Assembly: GCA_003254925.1 (NCBI GenBank)
Contig: QANZ01031898.1
Location: 62,001 to 126,000, forward strand
Direction: 5' to 3'
From: Chamaecrista fasciculata
Taxonomy: Eukaryota; Streptophyta; Magnoliopsida; Fabales; Fabaceae
Length of the DNA: 64,000 bases
The notes beneath the pieces were generated by a model. It was not told where the DNA came from and ran no database searches. It saw nothing but the letters and a program-made list of their open reading frames with translations. The first letter of the stretch is position 1; every line of letters begins with the position of its first letter. Below are positions 11,212 through 22,399 of this stretch, piece by piece. A program made the translations under genes and the position numbers.

Positions 11212-13176
11212 GATGGGGGACGGATGAGAAAGCAGTGATATCAATATTGGGTCATAGAAATGCAAGGCAAAGGCAGGAAATCAGAAAAGCTTATGAAACA
11301 CTTTTCCATGAGAATCTCATCAAACGCATTGAGTCTGAGATCTCCGCTGAATTTGAGGTTCCTTTCATTTATTTTTCTTTACACTCTATATATATATATT
11401 TGTACTTTTATTATTTATTCTTTGGGATTTTTTTTCTACATCTATAATCTTTTACAAAATGACTCTAAAGGTGAAATTTGTTTCCCAGGATTATAAATTT
11501 ATTTTTAACTAGATTACATTAATATTTTAGTCCTTAACTTATATGGGTATTGCCATTGAAGCCCCGGATTTTTCAAAATATTTGGCTTAATCTTTAGAAA
11601 CTTATGACTAGCTACAAGTTAGTCCTTCTCTGAACATTCTAATAATAGAAAACTTATTATTTGGTCTTTGATTTTATTTGGAGTCAACTAATCAATTTTT
11701 GAATAATTAAAATATATGATTTGGTCCTTAAAATATGTCAATTGTCAACTATTTGGTCCTTAGTGACGATTTAGTCTCTAAATTTAAATTGATTTTATAC
11801 TTTTTAGTCCTTGAATTTATACAAAACTAATACTTTTTGGTCCTTGAATTTATGTTAAATTTTTATTTTTTGTTCCCCAAGGACCAAATCATTGACAACT
11901 GTAATAATTTAGAGATCAAGTAGTATACTTAAATTATTTAAGGAGTCATTTAATTCAATAGCTAAAATAACAATGTCACCTAGTCCAAAGTCAGCATGGA
12001 TAGTTTACTCTTTTTAATTACTTGTTTCAATTTTTTTTTTGGGTACAGAAAGCAGTGTATAGGTGGATTCTAGAACCATCAGATCGTGATGCAGTGTTAG
12101 CAAATGTAGCAATTAAGAATGCTAAAGACATAGACTTTAATGTGATTGTGGAAATTGCATGTGTTCATTCTTCTGAAGAGCTTCTTGTAGTAAGGCGTGC
12201 TTATCTCAATCGCTATAAGCATTCTTTAGAAGAAGACGTGGCTGCTCATACCTCTGGCCATCTTCGTCAGGCAATTATATTGTCCTTAATTAGCTTCTTC
12301 ATTAATTAATATAATCAACTTCAAATTATGTATTACTATTAATTAATGAGTTAATTAATTGTTAATTGATGCAGCTTTTGGTGGGGTTGGTGAGCTCGTT
12401 TAGGTATGGAGGTGATGAGATTAATGCAAAGTTGGCACAGACTGAAGCAGACATTCTTCATGATGCTATTAAACACAAGAAAGCTAATTATGAAGAAGTC
12501 ATTAGGATTCTTACTACTAGGAGCAAAACTCAGCTTATTGCAACTTTCAATCGTTACAGAGATGTTCATGGCACTTCCATCACTAAGGCAAGCTATTATA
12601 ATGTTCATAATTTAGGGACTAACTTGATAATTGACTAAAAAATAAAGCTTATTTTCTCATTCTCACGAAATTGTTGGATATATGCAGAAATTGTTGGATG
12701 ATGCATCTGATGAATTGCTCAAGGCATTGCACACCACCATTCGCTGCATCAATGACCACAAGAAATACTATGAAAAGGTATATATATAGTGAGATTTTTC
12801 ATTTTTATGCATATATAGATTAAGATTTGAGGAACAAAATTGTAATTTTCTTTTATATGTATACAGTATTATTTTTGAGGAACAAAATTCAAAGGAGATG
12901 ATGAGTACATTGGAGGACTAATTTGTAAATAATTTTTTTAATATGTGAAAAAATATTGGTTTTGTACAGGTTTTGCGGAATGCAATAAAGAGAGTTGGGA
13001 ATCATGAAGGTGCACTTACTCGAGTGATAGTGACAAGGGCAGAGAAGGATCTGAAAGACATAAAAGATTTATATTACAAGAGAAACAGTGAGCATCTTGA
13101 GAATTCAGTGGCCAAGGAATTTTCTGGGGATTACAAGAAGTTCATCCTCACTCTTTTGGGCAAGCAAGATTATTAA
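11212..13176 (+). CDS. ANN8: Annexin D8-like, copy 1; exons 2-6 intact, exon 1 not found
   Basis: Annexins bind acidic phospholipids in a Ca2+-dependent way at membranes. Exons are 11,212-11,357, 12,049-12,270, 12,375-12,587, 12,688-12,777 and 12,970-13,176 (TAA). All junctions keep phase and no stop or frameshift is present. Exon 2 begins in the first annexin repeat ([20 protein letters not shown]), and the last exon carries repeat IV ([14 protein letters not shown]) and ends LLGKQDY. Lengths match copy 2 exon for exon except exon 5 (30 against 32 codons). Introns 3 and 4 start with GC (CAG|gcaatt, AAG|gcaagc). No counterpart of the 24-codon exon 1 of copy 2 is visible in the 2 kb upstream, where a truncated hAT-type element lies. 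It may be a 5'-truncated pseudogene or use a distant or different first exon. Best relatives from memory are Arabidopsis annexin D8 and strawberry RJ4. Confidence 0.85.
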
Positions 13177-13403
13177 GTTATTGGCCTTCTAATTAATAAC
13201 ATATATATGTTTAGGATGATGTAATTGGTGTCTGCATGGTGGTGTCATGTTTTCTCTTCATTTCCTTTGGTTGACTCTGTTTTTCTGTGTTATTTTCAAT
13301 TGTTGTGTGTGGGCAACTTCAACTTTCTGTCTCATTGTTTAATGCAAATGTTGGTTGGTTTGTTTTACAAATTGTGTCATTTTTTCTTCTGAGCCCTATA
13401 TAT

Positions 13404-13728
13404 ATGACTAAAATTCTATTTTGGTCCCTCACATATTACATTTTTCTTAAATTAGTCCCTCACAAATATTTTCATTATCAAAATTAGTCCCTCCATCCAA
13501 TATTCAACGGAATCAGTGATGTGATATTGTTAAATGATGATGGAGGAACTAACTCTGTGTCATCATCTAATAGTGCCACATCACCAGCTTCGTTAAAAAT
13601 TGGATGGAGAGACTATAATAAAAACATTTGCGAGGGACCAAATTGAGAAAGAAAATTTTAGAGGGATCAAATTGAAAAAAAAAGACAATACATGAGGGAC
13701 CAAAATAGAGTTTTTAGTCCTAAAAAAT
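13404..13728. mobile_element. Foldback element downstream of annexin copy 1
   Basis: The arms 'gactaaaattctattttggt' and 'accaaaatagagtttttagtc' are inverted copies, with 'agtccctc' words inside. A second copy follows the duplicated 3' fragment at about 19,113-19,395, so the insertion predates that duplication. In the second copy the flanking 'tatatat' words suggest an 8-9 bp target duplication. No coding capacity. Confidence 0.7.
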
Positions 13729-13885
13729 AGAAATACTCAGTAAAGCACTAAAGCATATAAAACCATAAGCTTCCTAACATCATCAAAAAAAAATCTGGTT
13801 TAATAGAAGAGGAAACAAAAATCAACTGACAACACAGATTACATTTTTGAAAACTCTTGGGAGCAAAAATGAAAACAAATTATAC

Positions 13886-14255
13886 CCGTTCACAGTGGAT
13901 GACAGGAAGACCAAATATGGACCAAGCAAAGACTTCACTACAGGCAGTGGAATGGCAGCAGCTTCATCAACAACCAAGAGTTCAACTTGAGACAGCTTTT
14001 CATGCTCATGAGGCAGTATATACTGCAAGAAATTGAAAAGCCAAAAAAGAAATTTATCAAGAATTAATTCTCCATGTGCCCTTAAAGCAATAGAAATATT
14101 GAGTTATTATTGATTTGCAAAATATTAACAAAAGGAAGCATCATAAATGAGTTTACCTGGATTGTTTGTCTATGCTGCTTGTAAATGTTGATCCTTACTG
14201 TTGCTTTCTTGAACTCCGGATTTGTACTTTTCACCACATCATAATCAATATGTTC
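13886..14255 (-). pseudogene. Fragment of RNA cytidine acetyltransferase (NAT10/Kre33-type) gene
   Basis: Two consecutive exons are present on the minus strand. Exon a (14,255-14,157) gives 33 residues starting EHIDYDVVKS. Exon b (14,022-13,886) includes LLVVDEAAAIPLPVVKSLLG and ends in LSSTVNG. These match the helicase-type ATP-binding region of plant NAT10-type enzymes, which make N4-acetylcytidine in 18S rRNA and tRNA; the DEAA is the Walker B-like motif. Splice sites are kept (CAG|gtaaac, ttgcag|TAT, CGG|gtataa), so the piece moved as DNA and not by retroposition. No other exons of this ~1,000-residue protein are seen: the left side meets the foldback element at 13,404-13,728 and the right side meets repeats from 14,300. 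No start and no stop, so a captured or rearranged gene fragment. Confidence 0.85.
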
Positions 14256-14299
14256 CTGTTCACATAAGAAAAGGTAGTACGGGATGGTCACTCTTGATG

Positions 14300-14950
14300 A
14301 TGATGAAGGGTTTTTATTAATTATTATAAAACATAAGGACTAAGTTGCGTGTAATCAAATTATAGAGATTGAATTACAATCACTCAAATTATAAGGACCA
14401 AATGTTTATTTTAACCAACTAAATTCTTAAATGTCATCAAAGTGTATGGACTAATTTAACAAAAAGTGAACTATAAGGACTAAATTCAAAATTTAGATAG
14501 ATTATAGGGACCAAATGATTAATTTTTCCAATTATTTATTATTTTAGGGACTAATTTGCAAAAACTCTAAATTTTATGGAAAATATATTGATTTTAAGCG
14601 CAATTATTTAACATCATTGGATCATATCAATGGTTACAATTATGTCACTTCATCCATTACATGTATGCAACAAGTTGCATGTTAGGCTATTACTTATATA
14701 AAAGACAAGTAAACATTATTTTAAAGTGTGGCAATTTTACAAAATGAGAGAAATATTCATGATTTTGATGGAGTTTTTCTTTATAAACGGTTGATATTTA
14801 ATAGTGAGAAATTATGAAATAACTAATAGTAGGAAATTAAATAGTTACTTTTCTAAAAATCATAGTTTAAAATATAATATATAGTTGATAGTTGAAGGTT
14901 GATTTTTATAAATTTATAATAGATGCTTTTAAAATACGACATTAGTTTGA
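14300..14950. other. Repeat-rich DNA, no gene
   Basis: 'aaggaccaaat' and 'agggactaa' words at 14,335-14,560 are one arm of a foldback-type repeat. The rest is AT-rich with no supported coding exon. Confidence 0.5.
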
Positions 14951-14955
14951 AATGA

Positions 14956-15484
14956 ATTAGATACTTACAAGAAATTATGTCGAAATGAATTTAATAGATG
15001 GATAAGGAGTCGAATTCAAACAATTTATCATTGCTTATGGTCGTCGTGTTCATTCGACTTCTTCAACGTTCTGCAGTTCTGGCGTCTTGAGTTTAAGAAG
15101 TGTCCAATCGATCGGGGGATGGAAGGTCTGGGAACAACCAGGTATGTCTTAGTAGCAGGATTTATGAGAATAGATTCGAGAAAGAAAGGGAGATTTCTCG
15201 GATAAGTATTAGGGAAATAATCCACGGCACAAACAAGACCGAAGCAAGTCCCAAGAATCTGCCATGCCGCCGACCTATCTAGCGTTGAAAACCTCGGAGG
15301 GAAGTGATGATACGACAGTAACAACTGATCCGACGGGGTATGGTGGCTAAAATTGAGTAGATATCCTTTGTAACCGAGTCATTCTCGATATGATGGAAGT
15401 GAATGAAATGAATTGGATACTTACAAGAAATTATGTCGAAATGAATTTAATAAATGGATAAGGAGTCGAATTCAAACAATTTAG
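14956..15484. repeat. Pair of ~70-bp direct repeats flanking an F-box fragment
   Basis: The stretch at about 14,958-15,030 ('gatacttacaagaaattatg' ... 'gaattcaaacaattta') recurs with two or three changes at about 15,413-15,484. Between the copies lies an inverted F-box gene fragment. Also shared: 15,028-15,100 and 15,743-15,815 ('atcattgcttatggtcg' ...). This records at least one local duplication with inversion. Confidence 0.75.
15106..15324 (-). pseudogene. F-box-associated protein fragment (inverted piece)
   Basis: The minus-strand frame reads FPPRFSTLDRSAAWQILGTC, then a CFGLVCAVDYFPN stretch and INPATKTYLVVPRPSIPRS. This matches the N-terminal part of the F-box-associated (FBA/kelch-like) domain of plant F-box proteins, which recruit targets to SCF ubiquitin ligases. 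There is no F-box and no proper start or end. It is oriented opposite to the related piece at 15,743-16,284, so a rearranged pseudogene. Confidence 0.7.
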
Positions 15485-15742
15485 ATAGAAAAAGCTAGGG
15501 TTTGTATTTTGTGTATTGGACGGCTTAATGAGGCCAGGTCCATAAATGTATTTATATAGTGGAATAATAATACACAAGACAAATATACAGAGCATATTCC
15601 ATAGGACAGCTGTCCCAAAGGATAAGAACCAAAAGCAATAAGCTAGCTATACAAAATCAGCATATTGACGGACCTATAACCTGCATAACTAATGATACAA
15701 ATTATCTAGTAATGCATAACTATACATCTACTCCTTAACATA

Positions 15743-16284
15743 TCATTGCTTATGGTCGCCGTGTTCATTTGACTTCTTCAACGTTCTGCAATTCTGGTGT
15801 CTCGAGTTTAATAATGATGCGATTACGGAGGATTTGTACGCAATTTGTCCGGATAATGATTTTACCCACCATAGCCTGTCGTATCAGAACTTTCCACCGA
15901 GGTTTTCAACCCGACTAGATGAGAAATGGACGACTATTGGGACTTGTTTGTGCGGTGGATAATTTTCCTAATTTTAGTATCCATTGTGATGACTTGCCAT
16001 AACCTATTCTGTTTAATCCCGCTATTAAGAGATACGTTGTTGTTCCCAAACCTTCCATCTTCCGTGGATTCTTTGGATCCTTCTTACTGTTTTATGGGTT
16101 GGGGTTTGATTGTGAAACCAATGACTTCAAGCTGGTCAAGATTAATTGCAAGTCCTCCCCGCGAGAGAATTCTAAAATGGAGATCTACTCTCTGCCTCCA
16201 ATTGTTGGAGGCAATTCAACAACCTTCCAGCCAGTCCAATTATCATTTTTAATCCATGCTCAAATGGGAAACTTTATTGGTTAG
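15743..16284 (+). pseudogene. F-box-associated protein pseudogene with frameshifts
   Basis: In one frame 15,810-15,960 gives DAITEDLYAICPDNDFTH, then YQNFPPRFSTRLDEKWTTIG, which stops at a TGA/TAA. In another frame the homology resumes at about 16,095 with GFDCETNDFKLVKINCK and EIYSLP, typical of F-box-associated domains (a Gly-x-Gly-Phe-Asp, then Asp-Tyr/Phe-Lys-Leu-Val-Lys pattern). At least one frameshift and an internal stop disable it. Homology ends about 30 bp before the inverted-repeat element at 16,315. Confidence 0.75.
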
Positions 16285-16314
16285 CCCAGCGGCTTGAAAA
16301 TTTTAAAATCTATA

Positions 16315-17498
16315 GGGTAAATTACACAAAATGGCCCTGTGATTTGGTCCATTTTCAGATAGAGTCCCTATGGTTTAAAAAGTGTCAAACTGGGGCCTTG
16401 TGGTTTCCTCCGTTAGCAAATAGGGTCCCAGGTGGTTTTTTCCATCTGAATTAACGGTATGAAATTCAAGGTGGACTGTTTTGTAATTTAAGCATTTTTT
16501 TTCTAAGATGCAAATTTCACAAAACAAGGTGGACCAAAATTGCAATATGCACGAAAAAGACTTCATCTTCTTCCTCTTGCGGGTTGTACGACCCGAGCTC
16601 AACCCGCCACAAAATGGCGGTTTCCGATGGCGTCTCGGACAACCAACATACCTACTACAATCAACTCACTGAGAGGAAGAGATCTATGATCTCAAATTTT
16701 CGAAACACATCGAAAATAAAAACGAAACGAGACCGTAAAACTTTCGAAACTGAGCCAAGTTTCACACTTGGACCAAATGGCATTTTCCAAAATTTCTTGT
16801 TGCAAAATTGATCCTCAGGTTGCGAAATGAAAATTCATGAACTCATTCATCAACAAACGAACTCAAATAAAGCCGATTTGAAGCCTCCAAAAAACTTCGA
16901 AGAACATGGGTTCTCGGCTTCTCGGCTTATCGGCACCGTTAAAATTGAAGTTTCAGAAATCGCATTTCCTCAAGATTTTAGTGCAGATATGAACTACAAA
17001 TTCCAATTAACATATTTGCACAAATCAAATGCGAAATTTCACCCCAAAATTTCAAGAAATCGGGGCTCCGATGAGCTTCAAAATTCAAACGGTGATTTTG
17101 AGCCAAAAGAAGATCGAAACCAAAGAGACATGGCTTCGGCGTCGGAGAGAGAGTCATGGCTGGTAATGGCGGCGGCGACGACGGCGGAGGAGAGTGGCAG
17201 AGGAGAGTGTGAGTGACTGAACGAAGAAGGAGAAGCTAAGGGGTTTTCGCTTTTTTGAATTTGCAGTTTGGTTCAAATTACAAAATAGTCATTTTCTAGT
17301 TTGTTTTAATAGAAAAAATGCTTAAATTACAAAACGGTCCACATTGAACTTCACACCGTTAATTTAGATAGAAAAAACCACCTGGGACCCTATTTGCTAA
17401 CAGAGGAAATCACAAGGTCCCAATTTGACACTTTTTAAACCACATGGACCCTATCTGAAAATGGGTAAAACCACAAGGCCCTTTTGTATAATTTACCC
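16315..17498. mobile_element. 1.18-kb element with ~190-bp terminal inverted repeats (GGGTAAATTA...)
   Basis: It begins GGGTAAATTACACAAAATGG and ends with the inverse ('ttgtataatttaccc'). The arms match over about 190 bp including 'accacctgggaccctatttg' words, and arm structure resembles the MULE-like elements at 8,669 and 34,843. No exact 9-bp target duplication is visible. The interior (16,560-17,230) is less AT-rich and holds open frames of 75 and 129 codons that resemble nothing I know; it might be captured genomic sequence. No transposase. Confidence 0.7.
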
Positions 17499-17976
17499 TA
17501 TATATTCTTACTTTTGATATTCACACTGAACTTTTTGGAGAATTGAACGTACTAGATAGCTTTAAACAGTTGAGCCCATGAAAAATGGAGATAATGGAAG
17601 GGGTGATACCCTTGTGCTTCGTTTTCAATGATAAATTTTATCGTTCATATATTCATTTGTTATTAATTCTAGCATTTTTGTCTAGATTTTTTTTTTAACA
17701 AATTTGATGACTTATCATCAATTCATTATCAAGTGTTAATTAATGATGTGTTCCTATAATATTTCACTTATCTCGTTGAAAAAAAAAACGGACAAAAAGA
17801 CTAGAATAATAGAGAAAAAATTATAAGATAAATTACAAAAGAAATCATTAAACAAGGGACCAAAACAAAATTGTAATCTTCTTTTATATGTATAAAGTAT
17901 TATTTTTCAGGAACAAAATTCAAAGGGGATGATGAGTCATGAGTACATTGGAGGACTAAATTGTGAATATTTTTTA

Positions 17977-18353
17977 GCCAAAAATACTAATTTTGTCCCC
18001 AAGCTTTACAACAACTATCAATTTTGTCTCCAATCTTTGTTTGTTATTAATTTTGTCTCCAATGTTTTACATTTTAGTCAATTTTATTATTTGACTAACT
18101 TTTTTCAATAAATTAACGACAGACTGCATCATATTTTTCAATCTGAATTAGGATTTGAGTTTCTTTTTCTATCAATTTTACATTACATATCATTAGTCAC
18201 ATAGATTATGTCGTTAATATTTGGATGAAATAGGAGGAAAGGATAAAATTGACCAAAATAAAAAACATTGGGAATAAAATTGACAGCAAAAAGATTAAGG
18301 ATGAGATTGACAATTAGTGTAAAGTTTGGGGGGGCAAAATTAGTATATTTACT
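17977..18353. mobile_element. MULE-like foldback element (377 bp), 9-bp target duplication
   Basis: It starts 'gccaaaaatactaattttgt' and ends 'caaaattagtatatttact', inverted copies of each other. It is flanked by TATTTTTTA at 17,968-17,976 and 18,354-18,362. The empty site is at about 12,929-12,943 in copy 1. Same family as the element at 48,194-48,564. Confidence 0.8.
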
Positions 18354-18389
18354 TATTTTTTAATATGTGGAAAAATGTTGGTTTTGTAC

Positions 18390-18512
18390 CTGAAAGACAT
18401 AAAAGATTTATATTACAAGAGAAACAGTGAGCATCTTGACAATTCAGTGGCCAAGGAATTTTCTGGGGATTACAAGAAATTCATCCTCACTCTTTTGGGC
18501 AAGCAAGATTAA
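18390..18512 (+). pseudogene. Annexin D8-like last-exon fragment
   Basis: Forty codons plus TAA, from [16 protein letters not shown] to LLGKQD, match exon 6 of copy 1 with few changes. Relative to copy 1, 83 bp equivalent to 12,968-13,050 are missing; this removes the intron's AG and the first 81 bases of the exon, so 'ttttgtac' runs straight into 'ctgaaagac'. No other exon accompanies it, so it cannot encode an annexin. Confidence 0.9.
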
Positions 18513-18547
18513 TTAAGTTCTTCGCCTTCTAATTAATAATATATATA

Positions 18548-18729
18548 TCTTATATTATATGGCTCCATCCCTTTCTGGTCGTCCATGTTTAAAACTATAG
18601 TCTATGAAATTAAAAAAAAAAAAAAAAATTTACTATTTGGTCTCTCTTTTTTTACTAAGTTAACAATTTAGTCCCTTATTTATTTTACATACATATTTGC
18701 GTGCCCGTTAGGGCTCGCAAAGCCCCTAG
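18548..18729 (+). mobile_element. Short non-autonomous Helitron
   Basis: It starts TCTTATATTATATGG and ends CCCCTAG, inserted between A and T in a TA-rich site with no target duplication. A 3' hairpin (GCGTGCCC-GTTA-GGGCTCGC) lies about 7 bases before the CTAG end. These are the Helitron marks. Copy 1 shows the unfilled 'aacatatatatgtttagg' at about 13,199. A related piece lies at about 20,889-21,215 ('tatattatatggctcca'). Confidence 0.8.
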
Positions 18730-18895
18730 TATATATATATGTTTAGGATGATCATTTGGTCTTTAATTGTTGGTGTATGCACTATATATGCATGGCGGTG
18801 TCATGTTTTCTCTTCATTTCCTTTGCTTGATTCTGTTTTTCGATGTTATTTTCAACTATTGTGTGTGGGCAACTTCAACTTTCTCTCTCATTGTT

Positions 18896-19040
18896 GGACG
18901 CGGATCATCTGCCGTACGCACACCGTGCGGTGCGGCGAGGACCAATGGCGAGGCGCTACATGGGTGCGCCTGCACACATGGCGTCACGCCATTGGTCCTC
19001 GCCGCATCGCACGATGTGCGATACGACAGAGGATCCATTG
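18896..19040. mobile_element. GC-rich palindromic MITE (145 bp), 11-bp flanking repeat
   Basis: Two arms of about 50 bp pair with each other (for example 'gcggcgaggaccaatggc' and 'gccattggtcctcgccgc'). The piece is far more GC-rich than its surroundings. It is flanked by CTCTCATTGTT at 18,885-18,895 and 19,041-19,051; copy 1 has a single 'gtctcattgttt' there. The true target duplication may be 9-11 bp. The overlapping open frames on both strands are palindrome artefacts. Confidence 0.8.
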
Positions 19041-19399
19041 CTCTCATTGTTAATGCAAAAGTTGGTTGTTTTGTTTTAGAAACTGTCCTTTTTGCTTCTG
19101 AGCCCTGTATATATGACTAAAATCTTATTTTGATCCCTCATATATTACATTTTTCTCAAATTAGTCCCTCCATCTAATTTTTAACGGAATCAGTGATGTA
19201 GCACTGTTAAATGATGATGGAGAAACTAACTCTGTGTCATCATCTAATAGTGCCACATCACCCGCTTCGATAAAATTTGGATGGAGAGATTATAATAAAA
19301 ACATTTGTGAGGGACTAAATTGAGAAATAAAATTTAAGAGGGATCAAATTGAGAAAAAGGCAATAGATGAGAGACTAAAATAGAGTTTGTAGTCCTATA

Positions 19400-21716
19400 T
19401 ATCTATTGTACTGACCTTTATTATCTCATCTCTTTGCTAATTTGATCATCCAAAGAACATTCCTCAATCCCATCATAATAAAAGAAACTATACAAAATAT
19501 TCATGTTTTATGAATTTAATAAATTATTACAAACAAAACAAGCACATGTGCTTCTCACATTACCAAAGAACAAAATTCACAATCAAACCTCACAACTCAC
19601 AAGAAAATTATTACTTTTTATTTTTTGGGTCAATAAGAAAATTATTACTCAAATCCAACATATAAAACAAGTACAGCCGAATTGTATTGATTTTGGGCCA
19701 GCCCAATAAAATTTAGGCATACACTTTACATGTAAGATAACAATGGCCCAGGACCACGAATAAAATCAAAGGTAATTAATTGCTTAGCTCCTATTTTAAT
19801 TTTATTACTTTTATTCTGTCCCACATCAAATAATTTAAGATATTTAATTAGGTGACGTGTAATTGTTTTCAATATTATTGTTATCAGTAATTGTTTAGTT
19901 AATTAGAAGGAAAGACATACTTTAAAAAGTCAAGAAAAATACATTTTGGTGAATTAACCATGAGTTAAAGTATAGTGAAAAGTATTTTTTTTTGTAAGAA
20001 AAAATTTAATTGGGGCGAGTACCGATATCCTACTAAGATTAAAGAATATCTCTCAACCTTTTTGAGGATTTTCAAGAAAAATTTATATATCACTCATCAT
20101 ATAAAGTTTTCACATCGCTCAGAGAATTCCAATTCTTATCCTTATGAGATAAGTGCCTAAATCTTAATTAACTGTGTCATTCGTTGAAGTATAGTGAAAA
20201 ATGTTAATATTTTATAATGCGATGAACTATATATACTCGTATTTAACTTCTTACTAAACAAAATATTCAAATGTATTATTCAATAGTGTTTCAAAGACTC
20301 ACAAATAAAAAACAGACAGTTATAAAGGGCAAAAGAAAAGTGAGTTTGGCTTAATTGGCCAAGTGATAAGAAGAGTGATACCCTATCACTTTAAAAAAAA
20401 CATTTAAGATAATTACTTTATTAGAGATGTGCATTAGTTCGGTTCGGTTTGGTTTGCTTAATTTTTTATCGAACCCATAAATAGTCACTCAATTCATCCA
20501 AAAGTTTTGGACAACTGAATCAAACCAAACCGATTGTAGTATATTTATCGTTTGGTTTGGTTTGATTGGTCAGTTTTTAGTATACTTCTTTTGAAAAAAT
20601 TGAGATGTCAAAAATTTTAATTCCTACTAATTATATATACGTGTCACAAAGGGGAGACAGAAATATCACAAAATTACATTGAATAATATATCGTTTAACT
20701 TTCATAACAAAAATTAGTGTCAAACGTATATATAATATATTACTTGAATAATATATTACATAATCACAACTTATTCATTTTTCATAATTAAATAACATTC
20801 ATAATTAATATATTATTTAGTATTATTATATTACAAATGGAAGACAATAGGGTTACAAATTACTGTCAAACGTATATCTATATATATACTATATTATATG
20901 GCTCCACCCCTTTATAATTGGTCAAAATTATTGAATTAAAAAATTAAAAAAAAATCACTCACTTTTCTCTAGCTAGCCCACGTTCATCTCACCCAAACAT
21001 TTACAAATTTATAAAATATCAATTTCTATCCTAAATGTATGAGGTAATTTCAAATTGGTCCTAAATATTTTATTTATTTTAGATGAATCTTACATATTTT
21101 TATAATTTTTCAAATTGGTCCCAAACTTACTCATTTATCAAAATAAAAATTTTGGGTAATCTTTAACTTTAATTAATTCAAACAAACATATATATTGGCG
21201 TGCCCTTTTAGTATAATATATTGTTTAGTATTATAATAGAATCGATGGTTTGGTTGGGAATCAATTTAAAAATTGAACTAAACAAGACCAAACCGGTTCT
21301 CTATTTTTCCATCCAACCAACTAAGTTTTTAGTCGGTTTGGATCGATTAGAATTTGATGGAATCGGTTTTGCTCTCCTTTAAAGATAATAGTCAATTTAT
21401 CTCAAAAAATAATTCTCTAAATTGAAAGAAGGTGAAATATAGATGAAGTATGTTAAATTCCAAAGTTAAGAAATTATATGATTTAAAGATGCATTTCGAA
21501 TATTTATCAAATTTTTAATAAAAAAAACACATCAAAATGTGACCTTCATCTACACTTCTCTATTATTATTATTTTGAAAGATCAATATTAGTAATTAATT
21601 AATATTTTCCAAAACACCATTTGCCTACCTCCTCTAGAAACACCTTCTGATAATTAATTTAGTACTTATAACATGATCTTCTACTTTGTAAAATTCACCT
21701 ACATTAAATTTAATGG

Positions 21717-21750
<34 letters not shown>

Positions 21751-22380
21751 TGGCCTGTGCAAAACTACAAACCTAGTACCAAACAATAAAAAATGTCGTC
21801 AGATAGCCAAACAATTCTGACCAAACACGTCAGACACATAGAGGGATATTCAATCTGTTTTTGTAATTATGAGTTTTTCCTTTCTCTGATTGAGATTCGA
21901 CTTCAAATCCTTGAAATTTTATAAATTATTTTAAAAAAAATTACCTGGCCGAACTTTAATTTAGTGATATTTCAATATGGATGGATTATGTTTGATCTTT
22001 CACATAAACGCACAAAAAAATGTTGGACGGTTTGAATTAAAAGTCATACTGTCTAAACTAAACTATACCTAAAAAAATTTGCAGGTAAAGCCAAAAAGTT
22101 CGACATGAACAAGAAAACCCTTCTGGAAATTTCCCAAGGATTATGTTCATATACAATACATATACCTTCTTTTGTTTTGTGGTCTTTGTTCCGGAAGCAA
22201 AAAAGATTATCAAATAGTTTACTAGTTTAGAGAAAAAAGTTGATACAGTCAATCATGTTAGTTGCCAAAATATTTAGAGTTTTACTTAATGAAATTAATT
22301 AGAGATATATAGACGATAAAAAGAATATTGAAGATATGGGCCAGTTTAATTCTATTTTTATTGTTCAATCTTTAAAAACA
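19400..22380. other. Intergenic, no gene; 'ggttcggtttggttt' and Helitron-related repeats
   Basis: No supported exon. 'agttcggttcggtttggttt' (20,436-20,580) and 'gaccaaaccggttct' (21,285-21,370) look like remains of one foldback-type element. A Helitron-related piece lies near 20,889-21,215. A (TA)n microsatellite lies at 21,716-21,744. Confidence 0.5.
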
Positions 22381-22399
22381 ATGCTTAAACTTCATTTTG

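Larger units (their letters stand above)
17870..19400. repeat. Duplicate of the 3' end of annexin copy 1 (12,840-13,730)
   Basis: Collinear with 12,840-13,730: intron 5 end, exon 6, 3' flank ('ggtgtcatgttttctcttca') and the foldback element. It differs by an 83-bp deletion in exon 6 and by three insertions described separately (17,977-18,353, 18,548-18,729, 18,896-19,040), each with its unfilled site in copy 1. Confidence 0.85.

Noticed and set aside
16827..17216. 129-codon open frame
   Set aside because: It lies inside an inverted-repeat element, has no recognised domain and a low-complexity Ala/Glu-rich end; kept only as possible captured sequence.
18739..19120. Overlapping open frames of 60-117 codons on both strands
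   Set aside because: They run through a GC-rich palindrome where stop codons are rare on both strands; no protein similarity.
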